This document shows, one piece after another, positions 50,743 to 58,728 of a DNA stretch of 64,000 nt. The stretch's first letter is position 1, and each line of letters begins with the position of its first letter. This stretch comes from Pseudoglutamicibacter cumminsii (GTDB lineage Bacteria > Actinomycetota > Actinomycetes > Actinomycetales > Micrococcaceae): the NCBI RefSeq assembly GCF_016907775.1, contig NZ_JAFBCO010000001.1, positions 434,001 to 498,000 on the forward strand, given 5' to 3'. Position numbers and translations under genes: made by a program. The notes beneath the pieces were generated by a model. The model saw nothing but the letters and a program-made list of their open reading frames with translations. It had not been told where the DNA came from and did not search any database.

Positions 50743-50756
50743 TCACCCTTGGGTGA
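50743..50756. promoter_or_regulatory. Palindrome TCACCC-TT-GGGTGA
   Basis: A perfect 6-2-6 inverted repeat lies in the 231-bp region between the divergent transporter operon and the gene at 50889. Its two-base centre makes it an operator candidate, not a terminator. Confidence 0.4.
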
Positions 50757-50888
50757 GGATGGTCACAGGTTTGTAAGCCTAACGGTTCTGACGTTGCCAT
50801 TCCACCTGCGATGATAGAGAAACGAGCTATTTGACCGTCTATTGATGCCAGTTTTGCCATCATGATGAGGGTTGAGGAAAGAGGTCTA

Positions 50889-52505
50889 ATGCCTGTAAAT
50901 CCGTGGGATGCAGCGATGCGAGGAGGCTGGCTGCACACCCGTGATCATGGATCGTGCGCCATCGAGCCTCGTAACATTCGAGCTTCCGTGTGGTTTGCAC
51001 GTGGCTCTGCCCATTATCAGTTGCAAAACGAAGCCTCTCTTTGTGACACCTTGGTCTCTATTGCTTCTCACTGCCTAGCCGGAGATGGGGTCGGCGCTGC
51101 GGACGATGGCGCCGATGAGGTCGATGCCCATGTTGATGTGCGCGCGACGTCCAGTTGTATCTCTTTCTCTGGCCCGAGCTCAGCCGTTGGAGCTTCTTGG
51201 AAACGGCTGGTGAGCCTGAGCTTGCATGACGCAGACCTCGACGTCGCGGTCGAACCGTCCCCACGGGTCTCACACACGCATCATTCACCTCAGCACTGGA
51301 TTGCGGACGCGGCGGTCCGGACCGGCATCACTCAGTGGACGGCCGAGGCGCTTCCGAGCGCGACCCCACGCGACGACAACACGCTGTCATGTCAGGTGCT
51401 CGCGGACCTCTTCGGGTCAGGCGTTGCCCGGCTCTGCACACTCACAGGACCCGACGCGCCCGAGGAGCTCAACCTCGCAAGCCTCAGTAACGCAACTCCT
51501 GCTGACACCGATGACGCGGCATCGGCGTCAGTCCTTCGTAACACCGTTTTGGGCGCCGGCTCAGGTAAGTCCGGAAACCCTCAGCGCGCCGGAGTCTTCG
51601 CGATGAAACCTTCCAGGGTCGCTTTCACGGCCCTACTCCCCCATTCGGAAACCGGGCTCGCAGCAGCCCACGCGATCCGCACTCAGCTCGTTACCTACTT
51701 CGCGGAGCAAGCCTCAGGGGGCGTGGAGCTTGAACTCACGGCCCTCGGCGGCACCCTCGGCGTTACGGCGCTGACCCCTCACCCCGTATCCGACGTACAA
51801 CGTGGCCAGATGGTCGCACGCGCCTTCGCGCACCCATCGGACGCCCTGCTCACGGAAGCCATCGAGGCCATCCAGCCCGCCAACGAGCACGCCACCTCCC
51901 CTGTGTTCTCCCCGGCGTTCTCCCCCGAACGGGTGTTCAGTTCCCGCCCGTTCGAGCCTGAGGTCCGCGCGGATGCTGTCGCGAAGGTTGTGGGGATGGC
52001 ACGCAAGACGGTCCACTTGCCGTGGAGCGAAACCACCGCCCCTCACGGTTGGGAGTGGATTGTGCCGCCGCTGCATATCGACGCGTTCCCTACCGAATAC
52101 CGCGGCTGGGACACGGATGTGCTCGCGACGATCGGCAAGGACACGTTCGCTGTGGCCCGCATGGCGCCCGGCAGCACGAACCAGGTTGAGTCTTTGCACG
52201 GTTTGTCCACCACGATCCCCTGCGTTGTGCTCGTGGACGAGGCCGGCCCACACACGTGGGTCGATTCCGCGATGCGTTCGGTCGTGTGCGCTCCGGAGAC
52301 CTTCCACGGCCAGCTGCGCGAGGACCTGGACAAAATCTTCGCGCGTGCTCCGCGTCTAAAGGCCACAGCGCCCGATGCGGTGGTTGCCGCCCGCGCGCAC
52401 ACCGCTCAAGGTAGGCAGCGGCGCAAGCGCGCGCTCATCGGCGGCGGCGCGGGTGTCGTCGCCTTGTCGGCCGCCTGCGTGATCGGTCTACTGATTCTGA
52501 CATAG
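50889..52505 (+). CDS. Tail-anchored hypothetical protein (possible inactive M16-like fold)
   Basis: The 538-residue product has no signal peptide. A single hydrophobic segment sits at its very C-terminus (ALIGGGAGVVALSAACVIGL, residues about 508-537) behind a basic patch (RQRRKR), so it is probably a tail-anchored membrane protein with a cytoplasmic body. I do not recognise it firmly. The order of blocks (SVWFARGSAHYQLQNEASLC, then DAHVDVRATSSCISFSGPSS, then a second similar half from SRVAFTALLPHSETGLA) recalls the two-lobed M16 peptidase fold, but the HxxEH zinc motif is absent, so it would be inactive. This is weak inference. Start at 50889 follows GAGGAAAGAGG. Confidence 0.55.
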   Translation: MPVNPWDAAMRGGWLHTRDHGSCAIEPRNIRASVWFARGSAHYQLQNEASLCDTLVSIASHCLAGDGVGAADDGADEVDAHVDVRATSSCISFSGPSSAVGASWKRLVSLSLHDADLDVAVEPSPRVSHTHHSPQHWIADAAVRTGITQWTAEALPSATPRDDNTLSCQVLADLFGSGVARLCTLTGPDAPEELNLASLSNATPADTDDAASASVLRNTVLGAGSGKSGNPQRAGVFAMKPSRVAFTALLPHSETGLAAAHAIRTQLVTYFAEQASGGVELELTALGGTLGVTALTPHPVSDVQRGQMVARAFAHPSDALLTEAIEAIQPANEHATSPVFSPAFSPERVFSSRPFEPEVRADAVAKVVGMARKTVHLPWSETTAPHGWEWIVPPLHIDAFPTEYRGWDTDVLATIGKDTFAVARMAPGSTNQVESLHGLSTTIPCVVLVDEAGPHTWVDSAMRSVVCAPETFHGQLREDLDKIFARAPRLKATAPDAVVAARAHTAQGRQRRKRALIGGGAGVVALSAACVIGLLILT

Positions 52506-52586
52506 CCGCGCTGTGCCACTGGAGTGGTGTCCCGCACCTCGCTACGATATGCCAGGCCCGCCCAGCTATGCCGTAAGCGGAGTTTG

Positions 52587-52616
52587 TTGACGCTTTCGGG
52601 GGCTTCTTTATTAGAT
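52587..52616 (+). promoter_or_regulatory. ptrB promoter, probably leaderless
   Basis: TTGACG (52587-52592) and TTAGAT (52611-52616) are separated by 18 bases. The -10 box ends seven bases before the ATG at 52624, so transcription would start at or next to the start codon; there is no Shine-Dalgarno. Confidence 0.5.
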
Positions 52617-52623
52617 AAGTCCT

Positions 52624-54816
52624 ATGACTACGAATCCTGAATCTTCTACACCGCTGCAGCCTTCAACACCGCAGCCACCGGTAGCTGAGAAACGCCCGGT
52701 TTCGGCGACACATCACGGCCACACCCGCACCGATGAGTACGAATGGTTGCGGAACTCGGAAGATCCTGAGGTCATCAAGCACCTCGAGGCCGAGAACGAT
52801 TACGCCGACGCCGTGACCGCTGAGCAGAAGCCGTTGCGGGACGCGATCTACGAAGAGATCTCTGCGCGCGTCGTACAGACGGACGTTGCGGTCCCTAAGC
52901 GTTCGCGCGGCTGGTGGTACTACTCCCGCACAGTCGAGGGTTCGGCATACCCGATCCACGCACGCGTCAAGGCCGCCGACACCGGCGATCTCGCCGCCGA
53001 CTGGACACCACCGGCACTCAAGCCAGGCGAGCCAGTCGAGGGCGAAGAGATCCTCGTGGATGGCAACGCTCTGGCCGAGGGCCACACGTTCTTTGCGCTC
53101 GGCGGCCTCGATGTGTCCCTCGACGGCACCAAGCTCGTCTACGCCGCGGACTTCACGGGCGACGAACGCTTCACTGTGTTCGTTAAGGACCTCACGACAG
53201 GGCAGTTGCTTTCCGACCGCATCGAGGGTGCGTTCTATGAGCCTGTTTTCACCCCGGACGGGCAGCGCATCGTCTACACGGTCGTGGATGAGACGTGGCG
53301 CCCGCATCAGCTCAAGGTCCACACGATCGGCACGGACGCATCCGAAGACACTCTCTTGTACCAAGAGGATGACGTCCAGATGTGGCTCGGTGCGGAAACG
53401 AGCGATGACGAGCAAGATCTATTGATCGTCGCCGGTAACTCCGAATACGCCGAGACCTGGATCTGGGAAGGCATGGAGGCCGGAAGCGAGCCGCGTCTTC
53501 TAGTTTCGCGCGAGGAGCGCATCCTCAACAGCGTGACTCCGGTGACGGTCGATGGCCGCCGCCAGGCACTCATTCTGCACGATGCGGACGCTCCGAACGG
53601 CCGCCTCGACATCGCGGACCTCGCTACGGTCACGGACCGCTCCACGTGGCGTCCCGTGATTGCTGAGCACCCTGAGACCAAGCTGAATGAGCTTGAGGCA
53701 ACCAGCACCCACATCGTGCTTTCGGTGCGCGCTGAGACGACCCCGCGCGTCCGCATCTTCCCGCTGACCGCGCTCAGCGATGAAGCTCTCGCCTCCGGTG
53801 CTGAGCTGGAGTTCTGGGAGCCGCTGATTGACGAAGCGGGAGACGCCCCGGTTGCGGTCGAAGCCAGCTCGAACAGCTTCGAAGCACCCGTGATCCGCTT
53901 GCAGAAGGCTAGCGATACCACCCCGAATCAGGCCTACGATGCGGACCCAGTCAAGCGCGAATGCCGGCTTCTGCACACCGCGCCGGTCAACAACTACAAA
54001 CCGGAGGACTATGTTGCGACCCGCGAGTGGGCTACCGCCCGCGATGGCGAGCAGATCCCGCTCACGGTGCTGCGGCGTCGTGACGTGAAAGCCGACGGCA
54101 CGGCCCCGACGATCGTGTACGGGTACGGCTCCTACGAGATCTCGAACGACCCCAGCTTCGGCTACATGATCCCGAGCCTGTTGGACCGCGGCGTCGTATT
54201 CGTGACCGCGCATATCCGTGGCGGCGGCGAGCGCGGCCGGCACTGGTACCTCGACGGCAAGAAGCTCAAGAAGGAGAACTCCTTCAACGACTTCGTGGAT
54301 GCGACGCGCTGGCTCGTCGAGGCCGGATGGGCTGATCCTAAGCGCATCGCAGCATTCGGCGGTTCGGCGGGCGGCCTACTCATGGGTGCCGTGCTGAACC
54401 AGGCACCGGAGCTGTACCAAGCAGTGCTGGCGGCGGTTCCGTTCGTTGACCCGCTGACCTCGATCCTCGACCCGGACCTTCCTCTTTCAGCCCTGGAATG
54501 GGAGGAATGGGGCAACCCGATCGAGGACGAAGAGGTCTACCGGTACATGCTCGGCTACTCCCCTTACGAGAACATTACGAAGCAGGATTACCCGCTCATC
54601 GCCGCCCGCACGTCGCTGCATGACACCCGCGTCCTCTACGTTGAACCAGCTAAGTGGGTTCAGCGTTTGCGCGAGTACACGACCTCCGGCAAGCCAGTGC
54701 TGTTCACGTGTGAAATGCACGGCGGGCACGGCGGAGCATCCGGGCGTTACGAGCTGTGGAAGGACCGCGCGTGGGAGTACGCGTTCATGCTCAGCGCGAT
54801 CGGCATCGTCGAGTAG
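52624..54816 (+). CDS. ptrB: Oligopeptidase B / prolyl oligopeptidase family (S9)
   Basis: The 730-residue serine peptidase cleaves short peptides in the cytoplasm, usually after basic residues. An N-terminal beta-propeller (RTDEYEWLRNSEDPEVIKHLE, ALGGLDVSLDGTKLVYAADF) precedes the alpha/beta hydrolase domain. The nucleophile is Ser581 in FGGSAGGLLMGAVL, the acid is in RTSLHDTRVLYVEPAKW, and the histidine is in MHGGHGGASGR. HIRGGGERGRHWYLDGKKL is also typical. The family length is about 690-730. The likely promoter is leaderless. A promoter for the next gene is embedded in its terminator. Confidence 0.94.
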   Translation: MTTNPESSTPLQPSTPQPPVAEKRPVSATHHGHTRTDEYEWLRNSEDPEVIKHLEAENDYADAVTAEQKPLRDAIYEEISARVVQTDVAVPKRSRGWWYYSRTVEGSAYPIHARVKAADTGDLAADWTPPALKPGEPVEGEEILVDGNALAEGHTFFALGGLDVSLDGTKLVYAADFTGDERFTVFVKDLTTGQLLSDRIEGAFYEPVFTPDGQRIVYTVVDETWRPHQLKVHTIGTDASEDTLLYQEDDVQMWLGAETSDDEQDLLIVAGNSEYAETWIWEGMEAGSEPRLLVSREERILNSVTPVTVDGRRQALILHDADAPNGRLDIADLATVTDRSTWRPVIAEHPETKLNELEATSTHIVLSVRAETTPRVRIFPLTALSDEALASGAELEFWEPLIDEAGDAPVAVEASSNSFEAPVIRLQKASDTTPNQAYDADPVKRECRLLHTAPVNNYKPEDYVATREWATARDGEQIPLTVLRRRDVKADGTAPTIVYGYGSYEISNDPSFGYMIPSLLDRGVVFVTAHIRGGGERGRHWYLDGKKLKKENSFNDFVDATRWLVEAGWADPKRIAAFGGSAGGLLMGAVLNQAPELYQAVLAAVPFVDPLTSILDPDLPLSALEWEEWGNPIEDEEVYRYMLGYSPYENITKQDYPLIAARTSLHDTRVLYVEPAKWVQRLREYTTSGKPVLFTCEMHGGHGGASGRYELWKDRAWEYAFMLSAIGIVE

Positions 54817-54868
54817 GAGCAATCGATTGCGTACAGGGCTGAATCCCTGATTCAACCCGCTGATTTAT

Positions 54869-54912
54869 GACTGGCCCGGCAACGTGATTTTTGACACGTT
54901 GCCGGGCCAGTC
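54869..54912 (+). terminator. Terminator of ptrB, overlapping the paaI promoter
   Basis: A perfect 18-bp stem (54869-54886 with 54895-54912) closes ATTTTTGA. Its loop and right arm contain the -35 sequence TTGACA (54891-54896) of the following promoter. Confidence 0.85.
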
Positions 54913-54919
54913 TTAAGAT
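54891..54919 (+). promoter_or_regulatory. paaI promoter, near-consensus
   Basis: TTGACA (54891-54896) is an exact -35 consensus, followed after 17 bases by TAAGAT (54914-54919), a TANNNT -10 box. The start site is expected near 54926, immediately before operator 2. The untranslated leader to paaI would be about 168 bases. Confidence 0.65.
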
Positions 54920-54926
54920 CGAATAA

Positions 54927-54942
54927 CCGACCGTTCGTTCAG
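54927..54942. promoter_or_regulatory. PaaR-type operator 2 (paaI)
   Basis: CCGACCGTTCGTTCAG matches operator 1 at 15 of 16 positions and would cover about +1 to +16 of the paaI transcript. Confidence 0.75.
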
Positions 54943-55093
54943 GCGGATCAATCTACGTGCTCTAAAGTGCGCCCGTGAACCCGCCCCGGCACCGGCCGGT
55001 ATAGCCCTACGCGCCGCTCGCCGGCGTACACCGACTGACCATGCACCGCTCACAACAGCGTGTGAATGTACACCGATGTGAAAGAGTACGTCG

Positions 55094-55558
55094 ATGACTG
55101 AAACGAACACCGAGCTCGGCTCGCGTCTGGCTGAACACCACAAGATCCTCGAGTTCGATCACTGCACCCACTGGATGGGCATCGAACCGATCAAGGCTGA
55201 GCCCGGCTACGCAGAAATCGAGATGACCCCCCGCAAGGAGATGCTCAATGGATTCGGCATCGTCCAGGGCGGAATGCTCTTCACGTTCGCTGATGTCGCG
55301 TTCGCGATGGCCTGCAATGAACCAGCCGGCTCCGAAACCAGCTACACGGTCGCGCAGGGCGTCGACGTCAACTTCCTCAAGCCAGGCCTACCCGACCTTC
55401 CGATGCGAGCCGTTGCCCGCGTCGTCAACCAATCCGGCCGTTCCGGGCTCTACGACATCACCGTGACCCAAGAACGCGCCGACGGCAGCACCGAAACGCT
55501 CATCGAGTTCCGCGGCCGCTCGCGCACCATCAACGCGGCCCCGCCAACCGTGCGCTAA
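55094..55558 (+). CDS. paaI: Phenylacetyl-CoA thioesterase PaaI
   Basis: The 154-residue hot-dog thioesterase hydrolyses phenylacetyl-CoA and ring-hydroxylated derivatives to free trapped CoA. It shows MEMTPRKEMLNGFGIVQGGM-type (EMTPRKEMLNGFGIVQGG) substrate-loop sequence, LFTFADVAFAMACN and FRGRSRTI. It is followed by paaK 79 bp downstream. Its start codon overlaps the stop of a possible 18-codon upstream reading frame (55041-55097). No strong Shine-Dalgarno is visible. Confidence 0.92.
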   Translation: MTETNTELGSRLAEHHKILEFDHCTHWMGIEPIKAEPGYAEIEMTPRKEMLNGFGIVQGGMLFTFADVAFAMACNEPAGSETSYTVAQGVDVNFLKPGLPDLPMRAVARVVNQSGRSGLYDITVTQERADGSTETLIEFRGRSRTINAAPPTVR

Positions 55559-55637
55559 AGCCACCCGCCGCATCGCACGGCACCAGACCTTTACAGACCT
55601 TCGTACAGACGCCCCTATCTCCCCGCCAGGAGGAAAC

Positions 55638-56951
55638 ATGTCAAAGATTGTCCTATCCGATCAGGGCCAGCTCGATCCCGAAGAGAAAATGAGCGTGGAC
55701 CAGATCCGCGAAATCCAGACCGAGCGCACCGCCAAGATCCTCAAGTACGCGTACGAAAACGTTCCGCTGTACACCAAGAAGTTCGACGACCAGGGCGTAC
55801 ACCCTGACGACTTCAAGGAACTCTCCGACCTCGCGAAGTTCCCATACACGACCAAGGAAGACCTGCGCATCACCTACCCATTCGGCATGTTCGCCGTGCC
55901 AATGGAGCAGGTCGCCCGCATCCACGCTTCCTCCGGCACCACCGGCCGCGCAACCGTGGTCGGCTACACCAAGAACGACCTCGACACGTGGGCACGCCTC
56001 GGCGCGCGCTGCTTCCGCATGGCCGGTGTCCGCCCGGGTATGAAGGTCCACAACGCCTACGGTTACGGCCTGTTCACCGGCGGCCTCGGCGCACACGCCG
56101 CGATCGAAGCGGCAGGTGCAACCGTCATTCCGATGTCCGGCGGCCAGACCGACAAGCAGATCACCCTGATCGAAGACTTCAAGCCAGACGCGATCGCAGC
56201 GACCCCAACCTACTTGCTGACCATCGGCGATGCGATGCAGAAGAAGGGCCTCGACCCACGCAAGACCTCGCTGCGCTACGCAATCCTCGGCGCCGAGCCA
56301 TGGACCCAGGAAATGCGCGACGAGCTCGAGGACATGTTCGATCTCAAGGCATCCGACATCTACGGCCTCTCCGAAGTCATGGGCCCAGGCGTTGCCGGCG
56401 AAAACTACGAGCTGCAGGACGGCTCCCACATTTGGGAAGACCACTTCGCACCAGAAATCATCGACCCATTCGATGAGCGCCGCCAGCTCGCAGACGGCGA
56501 AGAAGGCGAACTCGTCTTCACGACCCTGACTAAGGAAGCTCTCCCGATCATCCGCTACCGCACGCACGACCTCACCCGTCTGCTGCCAGGAACCGCACGC
56601 GAAGGCCACCGCCGCATCGGCCGCATCTCCGGCCGCTCCGACGACATGATCATCCTCCGCGGCGTGAACCTGTTCCCATCGCAGATCGAAGAGCTCATCT
56701 TCAAGGTTGAAGGCCTCTCGCCGCACTTCCAGCTCGAGATCACCCGTCCAAAGCGTATGGACGAGCTCACCGTCAAGGTCGAACGCCGCGACGACTGCAC
56801 GAGCGACCGCGCAGATGAGGCAGGCAAGGAACTGCAGCGCCTCATCAAGATCCACATCGGATCTTCGTGCCGCATCGACGTCGTCGAGCCAGCCACCCTG
56901 GAGCGTTCGATGGGTAAGCTCAAGCGCATCTACGACCTGCGCAACAAGTAA
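55638..56951 (+). CDS. paaK: Phenylacetate-CoA ligase
   Basis: PaaK activates phenylacetate to phenylacetyl-CoA, with ATP to AMP. The 437-residue adenylate-forming enzyme has the P-loop IHASSGTTGRATVVGYTKND, DIYGLSEVMGPGVAGE, and the hinge motif ISGRSDDMIILRGVNLFPSQ, and ends with SMGKLKRIYDLR (catalytic lysine). AGGAGG is upstream of the ATG. It is the entry enzyme of the pathway and is co-oriented with paaI. Confidence 0.96.
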   Translation: MSKIVLSDQGQLDPEEKMSVDQIREIQTERTAKILKYAYENVPLYTKKFDDQGVHPDDFKELSDLAKFPYTTKEDLRITYPFGMFAVPMEQVARIHASSGTTGRATVVGYTKNDLDTWARLGARCFRMAGVRPGMKVHNAYGYGLFTGGLGAHAAIEAAGATVIPMSGGQTDKQITLIEDFKPDAIAATPTYLLTIGDAMQKKGLDPRKTSLRYAILGAEPWTQEMRDELEDMFDLKASDIYGLSEVMGPGVAGENYELQDGSHIWEDHFAPEIIDPFDERRQLADGEEGELVFTTLTKEALPIIRYRTHDLTRLLPGTAREGHRRIGRISGRSDDMIILRGVNLFPSQIEELIFKVEGLSPHFQLEITRPKRMDELTVKVERRDDCTSDRADEAGKELQRLIKIHIGSSCRIDVVEPATLERSMGKLKRIYDLRNK

Positions 56952-57011
56952 AACCCGCCTTACCCGCAACGGTTAAGCCAGCGCGGGTAGGACAGCGCGG
57001 GAAGAACAGCA

Positions 57012-57053
57012 TGGAGGGGTGGATCCGTCACAACCGACGGACCCGCCCCTCCA
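57012..57053 (+). terminator. Terminator after paaK
   Basis: TGGAGGGG and CCCCTCCA, together with an inner TCCGTC/GACGGA pair, make a long hairpin past paaK. Confidence 0.65.
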
Positions 57054-57135
57054 CACGCTTAAACCCGCAACGCTCATAAACCCCAACTCCAGGACTGCGC
57101 TAGAATCAAGCATTCTGCATATAAGGACGGCACAC

Positions 57136-57777
57136 ATGACGAGCACACCCGCCACCAACCCGCGCTCCGAAGCGAGCGGGACCACTGGCGCGCGCCGTGG
57201 ACGCCCCGGCTACGACACCGCGACCGTGCTCAGCATCTGCGTGGACATGTTCACCAAGCACGGCTACGACGCGACCAGCATGGGGATGCTCGCCGAACGG
57301 CTCGGCATCTCTAAGTCCGCGATCTACCACCACGTGCCGTCCAAACTCGACATCCTGCGCCAAGCCCTCGACGCCGCGCTCGACCCGCTCGAAGAAGCGT
57401 TCCGTTACCACATCGCCAACCCTGAGCCCACGGCGCTGGCGACACTGCGCGCGCTCATGTCGGAAACCATCGAAGTGCTCGTGGAACGCCGCCCCTACGT
57501 CCTGTTGTTGCTGCGGCTGCGTGGCAACTCGGAGGTCGAAGTCGCGGCGATGCAGCGCCGACGCAAACTCGACCGGCTCACCGCGAGCATCGTCGAACAA
57601 GCGATCGAAGAAGGCAGCATCCGCGGCGATCTCAACCCCGGCAACGTAGCCCGCTACATGTTCGGTACCATCAACTCCCTCGTTGAGTGGCTTCGCGTGG
57701 ACGATTCGATGTCGACCGAGAGCGCCAAACGCGGCGTGCTCTCGCTGCTCTTCGAGGGTCTCGAAACCTCGCGCTAA
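57136..57777 (+). CDS. paaR: TetR-family regulator of phenylacetate genes (PaaR)
   Basis: The 213-residue regulator has an N-terminal TetR helix-turn-helix: TVLSICVDMFTKHGYDATSM, GMLAERLGISKSAIYHHVPSK. The C-terminal domain (ALDPLEEAFRYHIANPE ... NVARYMFGTINSLVEWLRVD) is of the type found in actinobacterial PaaR, which is released from DNA by phenylacetyl-CoA. It is flanked by paaK and pathway genes. Three 16-bp palindromes at paaA, paaI and paaZ promoters are its likely targets. ATG at 57136 follows AAGGACGG. Confidence 0.88.
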   Translation: MTSTPATNPRSEASGTTGARRGRPGYDTATVLSICVDMFTKHGYDATSMGMLAERLGISKSAIYHHVPSKLDILRQALDAALDPLEEAFRYHIANPEPTALATLRALMSETIEVLVERRPYVLLLLRLRGNSEVEVAAMQRRRKLDRLTASIVEQAIEEGSIRGDLNPGNVARYMFGTINSLVEWLRVDDSMSTESAKRGVLSLLFEGLETSR

Positions 57778-57817
57778 CCCCGCCGCTATCCCTACATAGC
57801 CCGACACAGCCCCCAGA

Positions 57818-57823
57818 TAGAAT
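57818..57823 (+). promoter_or_regulatory. -10 box of membrane protein gene, probably leaderless
   Basis: TAGAAT begins 14 bases before the GTG at 57832, the same geometry as at thyA. No Shine-Dalgarno is seen. Confidence 0.45.
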
Positions 57824-57831
57824 GGACCCTC

Positions 57832-58542
57832 GTGGATCAACTGATTTCTGAGCTTTCCGGCGCGCCCGCAGGTAGCGCGGCTTCCAATCTGACCCTTCTG
57901 AACATCGGCTTCTTGCTGTTCGTGGCGATCGGCAACCTTTTGCTCGCCCACCGCAACGAACTCGGTTGGTGGTTCAGCATGCTCGGAACATTCTTCGGGT
58001 TCATCGCCGTGGCCCTCTACCCGGGCAGCGCCAACTGGATGCTGTTGCTTGGCGCGCTGCCGCTCTTCGCGGTCGGCGCAGTGGGTCTCGCGTTGTGGAG
58101 CAAGCATCCACTCGCTGGTAAGTTCACGCGAGCCGTGCCTGTCGCGAACTTCTCGATCATGGGCGCGATCATGCTGCTCGTCTACACGGGTGTTGCGGCG
58201 CTTCTGCAGTTCGGCCCTGACCTCGCACATCCGGATCTGATCTTCTCTGAGATCATGCACATCGCATGGCTCAACTTCGCACTCAACGCGCTCATCATGG
58301 CGGGCCTGCTGGGTGTCGGTTTCGGCTCCCGATGGGCGTGGTCGCTCACCGCGATCGGCGGCATCGGCATGACAGTGGCTTCCGCGCTGTTGCCTCGCCT
58401 GACCGGCGGTCCGCAACCTCTGCTCGCGCAGCTGTTTGGCATGATCCTGCTGACCATCAGCGCGATCTATGCGTGGCTCATGTGGTTCCGCCCCACCCCG
58501 GAGCCGCTCCCTCAGGTAGAAGACGACGAGGACGAGTTCTAA
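57832..58542 (+). CDS. Multi-pass membrane protein of unknown function
   Basis: The 236-residue product has about seven predicted membrane helices (for example LTLLNIGFLLFVAIGNLLLA, LGTFFGFIAVALYPG, WMLLLGALPLFAVGAVGLAL, FSIMGAIMLLVYTGVAALL) and an acidic C-terminal tail (PLPQVEDDEDEF). I do not recognise its family. It lies between paaR and the thiamine-diphosphate enzyme gene on the same strand, so it could be part of the phenylacetate region, though it has its own probable promoter. GTG start. Confidence 0.6.
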   Translation: MDQLISELSGAPAGSAASNLTLLNIGFLLFVAIGNLLLAHRNELGWWFSMLGTFFGFIAVALYPGSANWMLLLGALPLFAVGAVGLALWSKHPLAGKFTRAVPVANFSIMGAIMLLVYTGVAALLQFGPDLAHPDLIFSEIMHIAWLNFALNALIMAGLLGVGFGSRWAWSLTAIGGIGMTVASALLPRLTGGPQPLLAQLFGMILLTISAIYAWLMWFRPTPEPLPQVEDDEDEF

Positions 58543-58728
58543 AGCTCTACTCTCACAAGTGGGCCTGTTGGCAATATTTATGTCTTCATTAGAAATCTCT
58601 ACAAGTTAAACCTCGTCACACTAGACACGATTTCAGCTTTTTGCGCCAAAACCTGCAAAAGTGTCTGTAACGCAAGAACCACCTGAGCCAAGTGGGCCGG
58701 TGGCAGTCACACCTAGTGGGAGGTCTCT

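Noticed and set aside
55653-56969. 438-residue open frame antisense to paaK
   Set aside because: The real gene on the plus strand has all ligase motifs and a ribosome site; the antisense product has none.
57106-58416. 436-residue frame antisense to paaR and the membrane protein gene
   Set aside because: It crosses two genes on the other strand and is low-complexity, rich in Arg/Glu/His.
58543-58728. TPP riboswitch in the leader of the thiamine enzyme gene
   Set aside because: The 186-bp region has none of the conserved CUGAGA or ACCUGAUC-type segments of that riboswitch.
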